Shown here: positions 8,806-16,328 of the stretch, piece after piece
Numbering within the stretch: the stretch's first letter is position 1
How the letters are laid out: every line of letters starts with the position of its first letter
Source: Lentzea flava
GTDB lineage: Bacteria > Actinomycetota > Actinomycetes > Mycobacteriales > Pseudonocardiaceae
Assembly: GCF_014648475.1 (NCBI RefSeq)
Contig: NZ_BMRE01000036.1
Location: 1 to 64,000 of the forward strand
Direction of reading: 5' to 3'
Length of the DNA: 64,000 nucleotides
The notes under the pieces: generated by a model
The model's database searches: none
What the model was told of the DNA's origin: nothing
Seen by the model: the letters and a program-made list of their open reading frames with translations, nothing else
Translations under genes and position numbers: made by a program

Positions 8806-9348
8806 ATGAGCGACTTCGACGAGCAGGGTCGTCCCGAGCCTCCGATGGACGGCGACGAGCTCGCCACCCTGACGGGCTTCCTGGAGTTCCACCGCGCCAC
8901 CCTCGCGTGGAAGACCGAGGGCCTCACCGCGGAGCAGCTGAACCAGACCACCGCGAGGTCGTCCATGACCCTCGGCGGCATGCTCAAACACATCTCCTAC
9001 GTGGAGCAGGAGTGGTTCCACTACGTCCTGCTCGGGCGCGACCGCCGCGAACCGTGGGCGAGCGTCGACTGGCTGAGCGACATCGACTGGGACTGGCACT
9101 CCGCCCGGCACGACTCGCCCGACCAGTTGCGCGCACTCTGGCAGGCCAGCGTCGAGCAGTCCAGGCGGGACCTGGCCGAGGCGCTTGAGACCGGTGATCT
9201 CGGCCAGTTCGCCCGCAGGCCGCCGTGGAAGGACGGCCGCACGCCGACGCTGCGGTGGATTCTCACCCACATGATCGAGGAGTACTCGCGGCACAACGGC
9301 CACGCCGACCTGCTCAGGGAGTCGATCGACGGCCAAACCGGCGAATAG
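8806..9348 (+). CDS. DinB/DUF664 family protein
   Basis: A 180-residue four-helix-bundle protein of the DinB/DUF664 class, whose actinobacterial members are often mycothiol-dependent metal enzymes. Candidate metal ligands are the His in MLKHISYVEQEWF and the two His in EEYSRHNGHADLLRE, the expected helix-2/helix-4 pattern. The ATG at 8806 gives the usual length. No thiol-metabolism gene is adjacent, so the mycothiol link is inference from the family. Confidence 0.8.
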   Translation: MSDFDEQGRPEPPMDGDELATLTGFLEFHRATLAWKTEGLTAEQLNQTTARSSMTLGGMLKHISYVEQEWFHYVLLGRDRREPWASVDWLSDIDWDWHSARHDSPDQLRALWQASVEQSRRDLAEALETGDLGQFARRPPWKDGRTPTLRWILTHMIEEYSRHNGHADLLRESIDGQTGE

Positions 9349-9474
9349 CGCCAATCGAGACGGGAATCGGCCAAAAGCACGAATTTCCTTGTTCGAGCAA
9401 CCGAATGGGGATCGGCGACGTCATCTCCGGGCGTAGGGGAAATCGCAGATCTTTACGAATTCGGGGACCAACAC

Positions 9475-9987
9475 ATGCGTAACTACCGCACGATCGCAAC
9501 CGTCGCCGCACTGGTCGGTTCTGCCGCGTTGGCCGTCGTGGCGACTTCGGTCGCTCAGGCTTCCGGCACTGAGGCTGCGACCCCGTGGTGCACCGGCGAC
9601 GATCTGGCGATCAGCGTCCACGACATGCACTCGCCGTCGCCTTCGACCAGCAAGGCGCACATGATCAAGTTCGTCGCCGCGGAGGGTGCCTCCTGCCGGA
9701 TCGGCGGCACCGTGAGCAACGTGCGCTTCCTCGACGCCCAGGGCAACAACATGAACGCCTCCCAGAACGGAGGCCAGCCTCCGTACACCGAGACGTCGGT
9801 CGGCGACGGCCTCTACGCCGCCACCTACGTGGCGTCGGACCTCAAGAGTCCTCAGATCTACCCGGCGTTCGTCCGCTTCAACCTGCCCGGCCAGGGCACG
9901 ACGGGTGACCTGGTCACCATCGCGTGGCCGAAGTCGGGTATCGGCACGAACGTCCGGATGGGTGGCATCACGGCGCCGGTCAGCTAA
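9475..9987 (+). CDS. Secreted DUF4232 domain protein
   Basis: A 170-residue exported protein. Residues 1-35 form a signal peptide (RNYRT, then an Ala/Val-rich core ending VAQA-SG). The mature part begins WCTGDDLAISVHD and has a second Cys at ASCRIGG, the usual disulfide of the DUF4232 beta-sandwich. Function unknown; many relatives are cell-surface or lipoproteins, but there is no lipobox here. The TAA stop overlaps the convergent ybaK stop. Confidence 0.75.
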   Translation: MRNYRTIATVAALVGSAALAVVATSVAQASGTEAATPWCTGDDLAISVHDMHSPSPSTSKAHMIKFVAAEGASCRIGGTVSNVRFLDAQGNNMNASQNGGQPPYTETSVGDGLYAATYVASDLKSPQIYPAFVRFNLPGQGTTGDLVTIAWPKSGIGTNVRMGGITAPVS

Positions 9988-10460
9988 GCGCTGATTCGCG
10001 CGACCACCGCATTGGTGAGTCGCACCAGATCGGCAGGCGTGATCTCGACTTCGAGGCCACGCCTGCCCGCGCTGCAGAAAATGGTTTCGAAATTCGACGC
10101 CGACTCGTCGAGCACAACGGGCAGTCGCTTCTTCTGCCCGAGCGGAGAAATTCCACCGGCGACATAACCGGTCGCGCGTTCGGCGTCGGCGACGACGGCC
10201 ATCTTGGCCTTCTTGCCCTTCAACGCTGCGGCTAGCCCCTTGAGGTCGAGCTGGGACGTCACCGGCACGACACCCACCGCGAGCTTGCCGTCCACCTCGG
10301 CCACGAGCGTCTTGAAGACGCGGCCGGGCTCCAGCCCGAGGGCCTCCGCCGCCTCCAGCCCGTAGGACTCGTGGCGGGGGTCGTGCTCGTACGAGTGCAA
10401 GGTGTGCGCCACCCGCTGCTTGTCCAGCAGCGCTGTGGCGGGCGTCCCACGTCCGGCCAT
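9984..10460 (-). CDS. ybaK: YbaK/EbsC family aminoacyl-tRNA deacylase
   Basis: A 158-residue editing-domain protein. YbaK members hydrolyse Cys-tRNA(Pro) in trans. Characteristic stretches are VFKTLVAEVDGKLAVGVVPV with the conserved lysine, KKAKMAV, ATGYVAGGISPLGQKK (the glycine-rich substrate loop) and FCSAGRRGLEVEI. The length is normal. It sits between the DUF4232 gene and sigH, as the YbaK-like gene does beside mycobacterial sigH. It diverges from sigH across only 17 bp to the most upstream sigma start. Confidence 0.85.
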   Translation of the reverse strand: MAGRGTPATALLDKQRVAHTLHSYEHDPRHESYGLEAAEALGLEPGRVFKTLVAEVDGKLAVGVVPVTSQLDLKGLAAALKGKKAKMAVVADAERATGYVAGGISPLGQKKRLPVVLDESASNFETIFCSAGRRGLEVEITPADLVRLTNAVVARISA

Positions 10461-10462
10461 GC

Positions 10463-10489
10463 GGAATTACTACCAGCATGTCCGTTGTT
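10463..10489 (+). promoter_or_regulatory. SigH/SigR-type promoter, likely autoregulatory
   Basis: GGAAT (10463-10467), 19 bases, then GTT (10487-10489) matches the GGAAT-N18/19-GTT consensus known for SigR/SigH promoters. Transcription would begin near 10496, downstream of the first possible sigma start (10478) and upstream of the GTG/ATG codons at 10502, 10511 and 10571. sigR and sigH are known to autoregulate. Confidence 0.55.
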
Positions 10490-11176
10490 GGTGAGGACGT
10501 GGTGACGAACATGCTCGAGCGGCCCCGCGTAGAGTCAGACCCGACCCAGGACCTGTGGGAAGGGAGCGCGGTGCCCGCCACCGGCACAACGGAGACGACG
10601 GCGGAGCGTGCCGCGCGTTTCGAGCGCGACGCCATGCCGATGCTCGACCAGCTGTACTCGGCGGCCCTGCGCATGACGCGCAACCCGGCCGATGCCGAGG
10701 ACCTGGTGCAGGAGACGTTCCTCAAGGCCTACTCGGCGTTCGAGTCCTTCTCGGAGGGCACGAACCTCAAGGCCTGGTTGTACCGGATCCTGACGAACAC
10801 CTACATCAACGGCTACCGCAAGAAGCAGCGCCAGCCCGTTCAGCAGCCGACGGACGAGATCACTGACTGGCAGCTGGCGCAGGCGGAGAGCCACACCTCG
10901 ACCGGGCTGCGCAGCGCAGAGGTCGAGGCACTCGACAACCTGCCCGACAGCGACGTCAAGGAAGCATTGCAGCGGTTGCCGGAGGAGTTCCGGATCGCGG
11001 TCTACCTCGCCGATGTCGAAGGCTTCGCGTACAAGGAGATCGCAGACATCATGGGCACCCCGATCGGCACGGTGATGTCCCGGTTGCACCGGGGCCGTCG
11101 CCAGCTCCGCGACATGCTGGCCGACGTCGCACGTGAGCGTGGATTCCTCCGAGGCAACAACGGAGACGCGTCATGA
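10478..11176 (+). CDS. sigH: ECF sigma factor, SigH/SigR type (oxidative/thiol stress)
   Basis: A group IV sigma factor that directs the disulfide-stress response. Region 2 reads MTRNPADAEDLVQETFLKAY and NLKAWLYRILTNTYINGYRK; region 4 reads EGFAYKEIADIMGTPIGTVM and SRLHRGRRQLRDML, closely matching SigR and SigH. The longest form (232 aa) starts at 10478; GTG 10502 and ATG 10511 give about 221-224 aa. GTG 10571, directly behind GGGAAGGGAG, gives a 201-residue form, so a SigR-like long/short isoform pair is likely. The anti-sigma gene overlaps the stop by four bases. Confidence 0.93.
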   Translation: MSVVGEDVVTNMLERPRVESDPTQDLWEGSAVPATGTTETTAERAARFERDAMPMLDQLYSAALRMTRNPADAEDLVQETFLKAYSAFESFSEGTNLKAWLYRILTNTYINGYRKKQRQPVQQPTDEITDWQLAQAESHTSTGLRSAEVEALDNLPDSDVKEALQRLPEEFRIAVYLADVEGFAYKEIADIMGTPIGTVMSRLHRGRRQLRDMLADVARERGFLRGNNGDAS

Positions 11177-11430
11177 ACTGCGGCGAACCCCATGACACCG
11201 ATTGCTCTGAGGTCCTGTCCGAGGTCTGGCTGTTCCTCGACCAGGAGTGCGACCAGAAGCGGCGCGAGGCGCTCCAGACGCACCTCGACGAGTGCCATCC
11301 GTGCCTGGAGCAGTTCGGGCTGGAGGAGCACCTCAAGGCGCTGCTCGCCCGCAAGTGCGGCGGGGACCTCGCCCCGTCCGAGCTGAAGGCGCGCATCCGG
11401 GCCACGATCGTGGAGATCCGCGAGAGCTGA
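11173..11430 (+). CDS. rshA: Zinc-binding redox anti-sigma factor (RshA/RsrA type)
   Basis: An 85-residue anti-sigma factor that holds the SigH-type factor inactive until zinc is lost through disulfide formation. The ZAS signature HxxxCxxC is present as HLDECHPC (about residues 37-44), with additional cysteines near the N-terminus (NCGEPHDTDC). The ATG at 11173 overlaps the sigma stop (ATGA), ensuring coupled synthesis. It is followed by a very strong hairpin. Confidence 0.93.
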   Translation: MNCGEPHDTDCSEVLSEVWLFLDQECDQKRREALQTHLDECHPCLEQFGLEEHLKALLARKCGGDLAPSELKARIRATIVEIRES

Positions 11431-11436
11431 TTCACA

Positions 11437-11487
11437 CGATGAAGGGCTCCTTCATCCACCTCACGTGGATGAAGGAGCCCTTCATCG
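11437..11487. terminator. Perfect 23-bp inverted repeat between rshA and bL37
   Basis: Arms 11437-11459 and 11465-11487 are perfectly complementary around a 5-nt centre. Each arm is itself nearly palindromic (GATGAAGG-gct-CCTTCATC), so cruciform and nested folds are possible. It lies 6 bp past the rshA stop and 13 bp past the bL37 stop, so it can terminate both convergent genes. Confidence 0.75.
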
Positions 11488-11499
11488 TTCTAACAGCAC

Positions 11500-11574
11500 T
11501 CAGGCGTTGGGGCGCTTCCCGTGGTTCGCGCCACCCTTCTTGCGGTCGCGGCGCTTGCGGGCACGCTTCGACAT
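11500..11574 (-). CDS. Ribosomal protein bL37 (24 residues)
   Basis: A tiny basic protein: MSKRARKRRDRKKGGANHGK followed by RPNA and a TGA stop. The C-terminal NHGKRPNA and the Arg/Lys-rich start match bL37, the 24-residue protein I recall from mycobacterial 50S structures. The ATG at 11574 is preceded on its strand by AGGAG at good spacing. It is antisense to the 5' leader of pdtaS and easily missed because of its size. Its location between rshA and pdtaS is seen; the assignment rests on sequence resemblance. Confidence 0.8.
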   Translation of the reverse strand: MSKRARKRRDRKKGGANHGKRPNA

Positions 11575-11628
11575 CGGTGTCTCCTAGGATCAGAACTGCT
11601 TCAACGTCCAGTTTCGCATGGAGGAGTT

Positions 11629-13107
11629 CTGAGCACGCTCACGGACCTGCTGGCCGAGCACACGAAGCTCTCCGGCGCCGCCGTCGACCACCTCCAGCTG
11701 GTCGTCGCCGAGTGGCAGCTCCTCTCCGACCTGTCGTTCGCGGACTTCCTCATGTACGTGCCGCTGGACGACCACAAGTTCCTCTGCGTCGCCCAGGCCC
11801 GTCCCACGACGGCCCCCACCGCGCACCCGGAGGACGTGGTCGGCAGCGAGGTGGACGCCGAGGAACACCCGCAGCTGCGCCGGGCCATCGACGAGCAGCG
11901 GATCTGCCGCGAGGAGGACCCGCGCTGGCACCTGGGCGTGCCCGTGCGGCGCGAAACCATCCCGGTGCGGCTGGGCACCCAGGTCATCGCGGTGCTGAGC
12001 CGCAGCACGAACCTGGCGGTCCCGCGCGTGCCGTCGCCGTTGGAGATCTCCTACCTCGGCAGCGCGGCCGACCTGTGCCAGATGATCGCCGACGGCACGT
12101 TCCCCGCGCCCGAACCGTCGCCGGACGTGCACACCAGCCCGCGCGTCGGAGACGGCCTGATCAGGCTCGACCCGTCCGGTGCCGTGGTGTTCGCCTCGCC
12201 GAACGCGCTGTCGGCGTATCACCGCATGGGCCACGCCTCCGACCTCGTCGGCGTGCACCTCGCGCCGTTGACCCGCAGCCTCATCGGCGACCCGTTCGAC
12301 GCCACGGAGGTCGCTCAGCGCATACGGCAGGCGTTGGACGGACAGCCGTCCATGCGCATGGAGGCCGAGTCACGGCGCGGCGCGGCCGTGCTGTTCCGGT
12401 CTTTGCCCCTTCGGCCACGTGGGCAGGCCGCGGGCGCCATCGTGCTGTGCCGCGACGTCACCGAGGTGCGCCGGCGCGACCGCGCGTTGATGTCGAAGGA
12501 CGCCACGATCCGCGAGATCCACCACCGGGTGAAGAACAACCTGCAGACCGTGGCCGCGTTGCTCAGGCTGCAAAGCCGCAGGTTGACGAACCCGGAGGCC
12601 AAGGAGGCGCTGGCCGAGTCGGTGCGTCGTGTGACTTCCATCGCACTGGTTCACGAGACGTTGTCGATGTCCGTGGACGAGCGGGTCGACCTCGACGACG
12701 TGGTCGACAAGGTGATCCCGATGATGAGCGACGTGGCGGTCACCGAGACCCAGGTGAAGGTGCGCCGCGAGGGTGGTTTCGGGGTGGTTCCCGCCGAGAT
12801 CGCGACTCCGCTGGTGATGGTGCTGACCGAGCTCGTGCAGAACGCCTTCGAGCACGCCTACGCCCCTGGCCAGCGCGGAGAGGTCGTCGTGCACTCCGAG
12901 CGGTCCGCCAAGTGGCTGGACGTGACGGTCTCCGACGACGGCAAGGGGCTTCCGCCCGGTTTCTCCCTGGAGCGCACCGATCGTCTCGGTCTGCAGATCG
13001 TTCGGACCCTTGTCGATTCCGAATTGAGAGGCTCGTTGAGCTTGCGGCGGAGGCCCCGAGGCGGTACAGAGGCGGTCCTGCGCGTACCGCTCAGAGGGCG
13101 GCGCTAA
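11629..13107 (+). CDS. pdtaS: Two-component sensor histidine kinase PdtaS
   Basis: A 492-residue cytosolic histidine kinase whose response regulator in mycobacteria is the RNA-binding antiterminator PdtaR. N-terminal GAF-like and PAS-like domains (about 1-270) precede a HisKA_2 segment with IREIHHRVKNNLQTVAALLR (His298/299) and an HWE-like ATPase domain with ELVQNAFEHAY (N box) and VSDDGKGLPPGF (G1). The protein begins STLTDLLAEHTKL, exactly as the known proteins do after Met, so the start is probably CTG at 11629 with GGAGGAG just upstream. An upstream GTG (11521) would add 36 unrelated residues. No pdtaR is adjacent. Confidence 0.88.
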   Translation: MSTLTDLLAEHTKLSGAAVDHLQLVVAEWQLLSDLSFADFLMYVPLDDHKFLCVAQARPTTAPTAHPEDVVGSEVDAEEHPQLRRAIDEQRICREEDPRWHLGVPVRRETIPVRLGTQVIAVLSRSTNLAVPRVPSPLEISYLGSAADLCQMIADGTFPAPEPSPDVHTSPRVGDGLIRLDPSGAVVFASPNALSAYHRMGHASDLVGVHLAPLTRSLIGDPFDATEVAQRIRQALDGQPSMRMEAESRRGAAVLFRSLPLRPRGQAAGAIVLCRDVTEVRRRDRALMSKDATIREIHHRVKNNLQTVAALLRLQSRRLTNPEAKEALAESVRRVTSIALVHETLSMSVDERVDLDDVVDKVIPMMSDVAVTETQVKVRREGGFGVVPAEIATPLVMVLTELVQNAFEHAYAPGQRGEVVVHSERSAKWLDVTVSDDGKGLPPGFSLERTDRLGLQIVRTLVDSELRGSLSLRRRPRGGTEAVLRVPLRGRR

Positions 13108-13177
13108 ACTAACGCCGTGCACACGTGACGGCCAGCCTCAGCGGTCTCACGTGGTCATGCGGGAGGGTGTGCAAACA

Positions 13178-13219
13178 AAAGAAGAGCCCGACACCTGGCA
13201 CGGTGTCGGGCTCTTCTTT
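13178..13219. terminator. Bidirectional rho-independent terminator, pdtaS/whiB1
   Basis: A perfect 18-bp stem (13178-13195 with 13202-13219) and a 6-nt loop. The GC-rich core is flanked by A-rich bases on the left and T-rich bases on the right, so it reads as a terminator from both sides. It separates convergent pdtaS and whiB1. Confidence 0.9.
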
Positions 13220-13249
13220 ATGTGTCTGTCTACGCGGCCAACTGCCTGG

Positions 13250-13504
13250 TCAGGCGTTGCTGCGGGCCCGCGTGCGGGCGTTGCGGCGCTTGAGAGCGCG
13301 GCGCTCGTCTTCGCTCATCCCGCCCCAGACGCCGGCGTCCTGGCCGCTCTCCAGCGCCCACGCGAGGCAGTCGGAGACGACGGGGCAACGGCGGCAGACG
13401 GTCTTCGCCTCGGCGATCTGAAGCAGCGCGGGACCACTGTTCCCAACGGGGAAGAACAGCTCGGGGTCCTCGTCGCGGCAGATCGCGCGGTGGCGCCAGT
13501 CCAT
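13250..13504 (-). CDS. whiB1: WhiB1 iron-sulfur transcription factor
   Basis: An 84-residue Wbl protein. The four cluster ligands are Cys9, Cys37, Cys40 and Cys46 (RAICRDED, TVCRRCPVVSDCLAW), followed by the GVWGG turn and the basic tail ERRALKRRNARTRARSNA. The sequence is nearly colinear with mycobacterial WhiB1, an essential NO-sensitive [4Fe-4S] regulator that interacts with the principal sigma factor. Its position beside pdtaS is conserved. The leader carries a CRP-like site (13571-13586). Confidence 0.95.
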   Translation of the reverse strand: MDWRHRAICRDEDPELFFPVGNSGPALLQIAEAKTVCRRCPVVSDCLAWALESGQDAGVWGGMSEDERRALKRRNARTRARSNA

Positions 13505-13570
13505 TGGAACTACTCCTCAGCTAGGCGCGCACAAGGGCACGCCGGTTGTCAGCGGTCGTTTTGGGGTGCT

Positions 13571-13586
13571 TGTGAATGCTTTCACG
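13571..13586 (-). promoter_or_regulatory. CRP-like operator upstream of whiB1
   Basis: TGTGA-N6-TCACG fits the CRP consensus TGTGA-N6-TCACA with one mismatch and lies about 67 bp upstream of the whiB1 start. A TTGACA hexamer (13603-13598, minus strand) sits just upstream and could be the -35 element, which would place the site over the -10 region. In M. tuberculosis whiB1 is known to be controlled by the CRP homologue Rv3676. Confidence 0.6.
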
Positions 13587-13620
13587 AACGGCTGGGATGT
13601 CAAGGGGTTAGCACTGACCC

Positions 13621-13636
13621 GGTGAGTGAACTCACC
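13621..13636. promoter_or_regulatory. Palindrome in the whiB1/DAG kinase intergenic region
   Basis: GGTGAGT-ga-ACTCACC has perfect 7-bp arms. It lies upstream of whiB1, beyond the predicted -35. The rest of 13505-13748 shows no gene. It may be an operator; the regulator is unknown. Confidence 0.35.
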
Positions 13637-13748
13637 CAAAAGATCGACAGTGTTCACCTGCGGTTTCACGCTCTGCTGTCACTCGACTGCAGTACATCCC
13701 GGGTGAGTACCGAGACGGTCACGAACCGATCACGGACTGTCAAGTCGC

Positions 13749-14690
13749 TTATACGGCAACAGTCAACGCGTGGGGGACTGCCCGGAACTCCACCGCCGTG
13801 GTCCTGCCGAGGAAATCACCGTCGACCTGGAGGTTGGCGGGCTCCTCGCACTTCACTCTGACATAACCCACGTCGTCGCGCCGAACGAGATTCCCGCCCT
13901 TGGGATTGCCGGTCGCGAGGACCTGGGCGACGTAGCGGCCGACGGTGGGCACGCGCAGGGTCTTCAGCGCGCTCAGGCCCAGGCCGCCGTCGAACGACGT
14001 GCTCGGGTTGAGCTGGATCGCCTTGTCGCCGAAGTACGTCCACGGGTCGGTGTTCGACACGAACACCATGCCGACGTCGTTGAACGGCGGCTCTCCCGGA
14101 ACCTCGACCGTGAAGTGCTGCGGTTTGCGGACGTTCTGCGCATAAGCCTTGATGGCGACGCTCAGGTAGAGAGCGGGGCTCGCGTTGCGGCCCTTGGCCC
14201 GCTTCTTCTCCACCCCGGCGACGACGTCGGCGTCCAGGCCCATGCCGGCGTTGAAGGTGAACCAGCGGCCCTTGCCGCCTTCGACGACGTCCGAGAAGAC
14301 CTGGCCGAGCCCGATCCGGCGCCGGGTGCCGTGCTCGATCGACTGAAGCAGGACGTGCGTGGCCTCGACGGGATCGCGAGGGATGCCGAGCGCGCCCGCG
14401 AAGACGTTCGCCGATCCGCCCGGCACGACGCCGAGCATCGGCTTGTCGGGGCGTGGGCCGCCCCGCAGGATGCCGTTGACCACCTCGTTGACCGTGCCGT
14501 CGCCGCCGTGGGCGATGACCAGGTCGAACCCGCCTTCCGCGGCATGGCTCGCGGCGTCCGCCGCGTGGCCGCGGTAGCAGGTCTCGATGATCTCCAGCTT
14601 CACGTCGCTGGCGAGCGCGTGCGCCAACACGTCACGGCCCGCCGGCGTCGTTGTAGTCGCCTGCGGATTCACCACGAGAAGAGCGCGCAC
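13749..14690 (-). CDS. Diacylglycerol/lipid kinase family protein
   Basis: A 313-residue protein with the DAGK catalytic fold: RALLVVNPQAT at the start, the nucleotide loop GFDLVIAHGGDGTVNEVVNG (GGDGT), LGVVPGGSANVFA, and a C-terminal beta-sandwich ending LQVDGDFLGRTTAVEFR. It should phosphorylate a lipid such as diacylglycerol. The GTG at 14690 is chosen as the start since it precedes the first strand directly; in-frame codons further up would add an unrelated extension. It corresponds in position to the Rv3218-type neighbour of whiB1. Confidence 0.85.
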   Translation of the reverse strand: MRALLVVNPQATTTTPAGRDVLAHALASDVKLEIIETCYRGHAADAASHAAEGGFDLVIAHGGDGTVNEVVNGILRGGPRPDKPMLGVVPGGSANVFAGALGIPRDPVEATHVLLQSIEHGTRRRIGLGQVFSDVVEGGKGRWFTFNAGMGLDADVVAGVEKKRAKGRNASPALYLSVAIKAYAQNVRKPQHFTVEVPGEPPFNDVGMVFVSNTDPWTYFGDKAIQLNPSTSFDGGLGLSALKTLRVPTVGRYVAQVLATGNPKGGNLVRRDDVGYVRVKCEEPANLQVDGDFLGRTTAVEFRAVPHALTVAV

Positions 14691-14941
14691 TACTGCAGAG
14701 TAAGACAGTGCGTGACCGTCAGCGGCGCGCATGTCCTCCCTCAGGGTGGCTCCAGCTTCACGAAAGTGGCCCAAATCTCCCTTCCGCTAGCACCGCGTGC
14801 GCCTCGCAGACGAGTGCACCCCGGACGACCGCCGGCTCGCTGAAGGCCCCTTGATCTTCCCCCGCCGGACGTGCTGAGTGAGCCCTCCAACCGGGTGGCC
14901 TACGATCCGTGACCAGTACAGAACGTGAGGAAAGGTCTGTC

Positions 14942-15361
14942 GTGACCACTGGGACGCCGGCCCCGCCGCGCGCGGTGCGCATCGCCGCCGCGCTCACCTC
15001 GCTGGAGGGCCTCGGCGGCATCGCGCTGGCCGTCGCGCTCGTCGTCAGGGTGATTCAGGGCGCACCTTCCGGCGGCCCGATCCTCGGCGCCGCCGGCGTG
15101 CTCGTGCTGTGGTTCGGTGGCGTGATCTTCGCGTCGGTCATGTTGTTCCGCGGCCATCACGGCGCGCGCACGCCCGTCATCGTCACGCAGCTGCTGCTGC
15201 TCGGGTGTGCCTGGTACGCGTACGGGCCGTCGGAGCAACAGCTGCTCGGTTCGTTGGGCGGCATCTACTGCGTGGTCGTGCTCGTAATGCTGTTCACCCG
15301 CGATGGCCGCCAGTGGGCGATGGGTCTGGCCGATGTGAACGAAGGTGACAAAGCCGACTAA
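14942..15361 (+). CDS. Integral membrane protein, four predicted helices
   Basis: A 139-residue membrane protein with hydrophobic segments at approximately GLGGIALAVALVVRV, ILGAAGVLVLWFGGVIFASV, VIVTQLLLLGCAW and LGGIYCVVVLVMLF, and an acidic C-terminal tail (NEGDKAD). The GTG at 14942 follows GAGGAAAGG, a better ribosome site than the GTG at 14909. It matches by position the membrane gene following Rv3218 in mycobacteria. Function unknown. Confidence 0.7.
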   Translation: MTTGTPAPPRAVRIAAALTSLEGLGGIALAVALVVRVIQGAPSGGPILGAAGVLVLWFGGVIFASVMLFRGHHGARTPVIVTQLLLLGCAWYAYGPSEQQLLGSLGGIYCVVVLVMLFTRDGRQWAMGLADVNEGDKAD

Positions 15362-15443
15362 CGGAGGGTGGTCACGGTCACACGATGGAGTGAAGCTGTG
15401 CGTGGTTGCTTAACCACTCCCTGCACACAAGAGGTGACCAACC

Positions 15444-16148
15444 ATGCGTGTTTTGACCGCGATCGCGGGCGCCTTCCTGGCGGCGCTCTCCCTCGCACCC
15501 GTGGCCTCGGCCGCGCCTGAGGACCCGAACATGTCGCCGATGATCATCGGCGGCAGCTACGCCCAGAACTTCCCCTACGCGGCCCGTCTCTTCGTGAACG
15601 GCCGCGAGAACTGCTCCGCGACGAAGATCGCTCCTCAGTGGATCCTGACCGCTGAGCACTGCGTGGCCTCGTCCGGCAGGTACACGTTCCGCGCGGGCAG
15701 CCTGGACCAGACGTCCGGCGGCCAGCTCGTCACCGGCGACCGCATCGTCAAGCACGCGTCGGCCGACCTGGCCCTGGTGCACGTGACCACGTCGATGTCG
15801 GCGCCGTTCTCCCCGCTCGTCGCGAGCGTCAAGGCGGGCGACACCGTGCAGCTCTACGGCTGGGGCGCCACCTGCGTCGGCCAGGAGATCAACTGCCAGT
15901 CCCGCTACCTGAAGGTCGCGAACACGCGGGTCACGACCACCAACGGCCAGGACTACCGCGGTGGCGTCGCCATCTCGGTGGTCAAGATCGACGGCATCGC
16001 GGCCGGCGGCGACTCCGGCGGCCCGATGTTCGCGAACGGCCGTCAGGTCGGCGTCGCGTCCACTTCGGACCGCCGGAGCGTCTCGAACTACACCAGCATC
16101 AACCACGGCCCGTACCGCGACTGGATCCGTCGCACCGCGGGCGTCTGA
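15444..16148 (+). CDS. Secreted trypsin-like serine protease (S1 family)
   Basis: A 234-residue exported protease. A signal peptide ends at about residue 24 (VASAAPED); the short propeptide runs to MIIGG, the new N-terminus that inserts to activate trypsins. The triad is present: His in ILTAEHCVAS, Asp in ASADLALVHV, Ser in GGDSGGPMF. Cysteines around the His loop and ATCVGQEINCQS suggest two or more disulfides. The ATG follows AGAGGTGA. A strong terminator follows. Confidence 0.9.
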   Translation: MRVLTAIAGAFLAALSLAPVASAAPEDPNMSPMIIGGSYAQNFPYAARLFVNGRENCSATKIAPQWILTAEHCVASSGRYTFRAGSLDQTSGGQLVTGDRIVKHASADLALVHVTTSMSAPFSPLVASVKAGDTVQLYGWGATCVGQEINCQSRYLKVANTRVTTTNGQDYRGGVAISVVKIDGIAAGGDSGGPMFANGRQVGVASTSDRRSVSNYTSINHGPYRDWIRRTAGV

Positions 16149-16154
16149 TCTGAG

Positions 16155-16207
16155 GGAACGCGGGGGCCTTTCGTTTCCCTCTGGGGAACGGAAGGCCCCC
16201 GCGTTCC
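16155..16207. terminator. Terminator after the S1 protease gene
   Basis: A long, slightly imperfect stem, GGAACGCGGGGGCCTT against AAGGCCCCCGCGTTCC, with a loop of about 20 nt, starts 6 bp after the protease stop. Confidence 0.8.
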
Positions 16208-16328
16208 TGTGAAAACACGGCTGTCATCACCCTGCGTGTTCACGAATGGTGGATGGACACGAACGGAGTAGCCAGTTACCGTGCTGCCAGCGTTCGCGCC
16301 GCTCGGGAGCAGCAGGGTGAGGTGCGCA

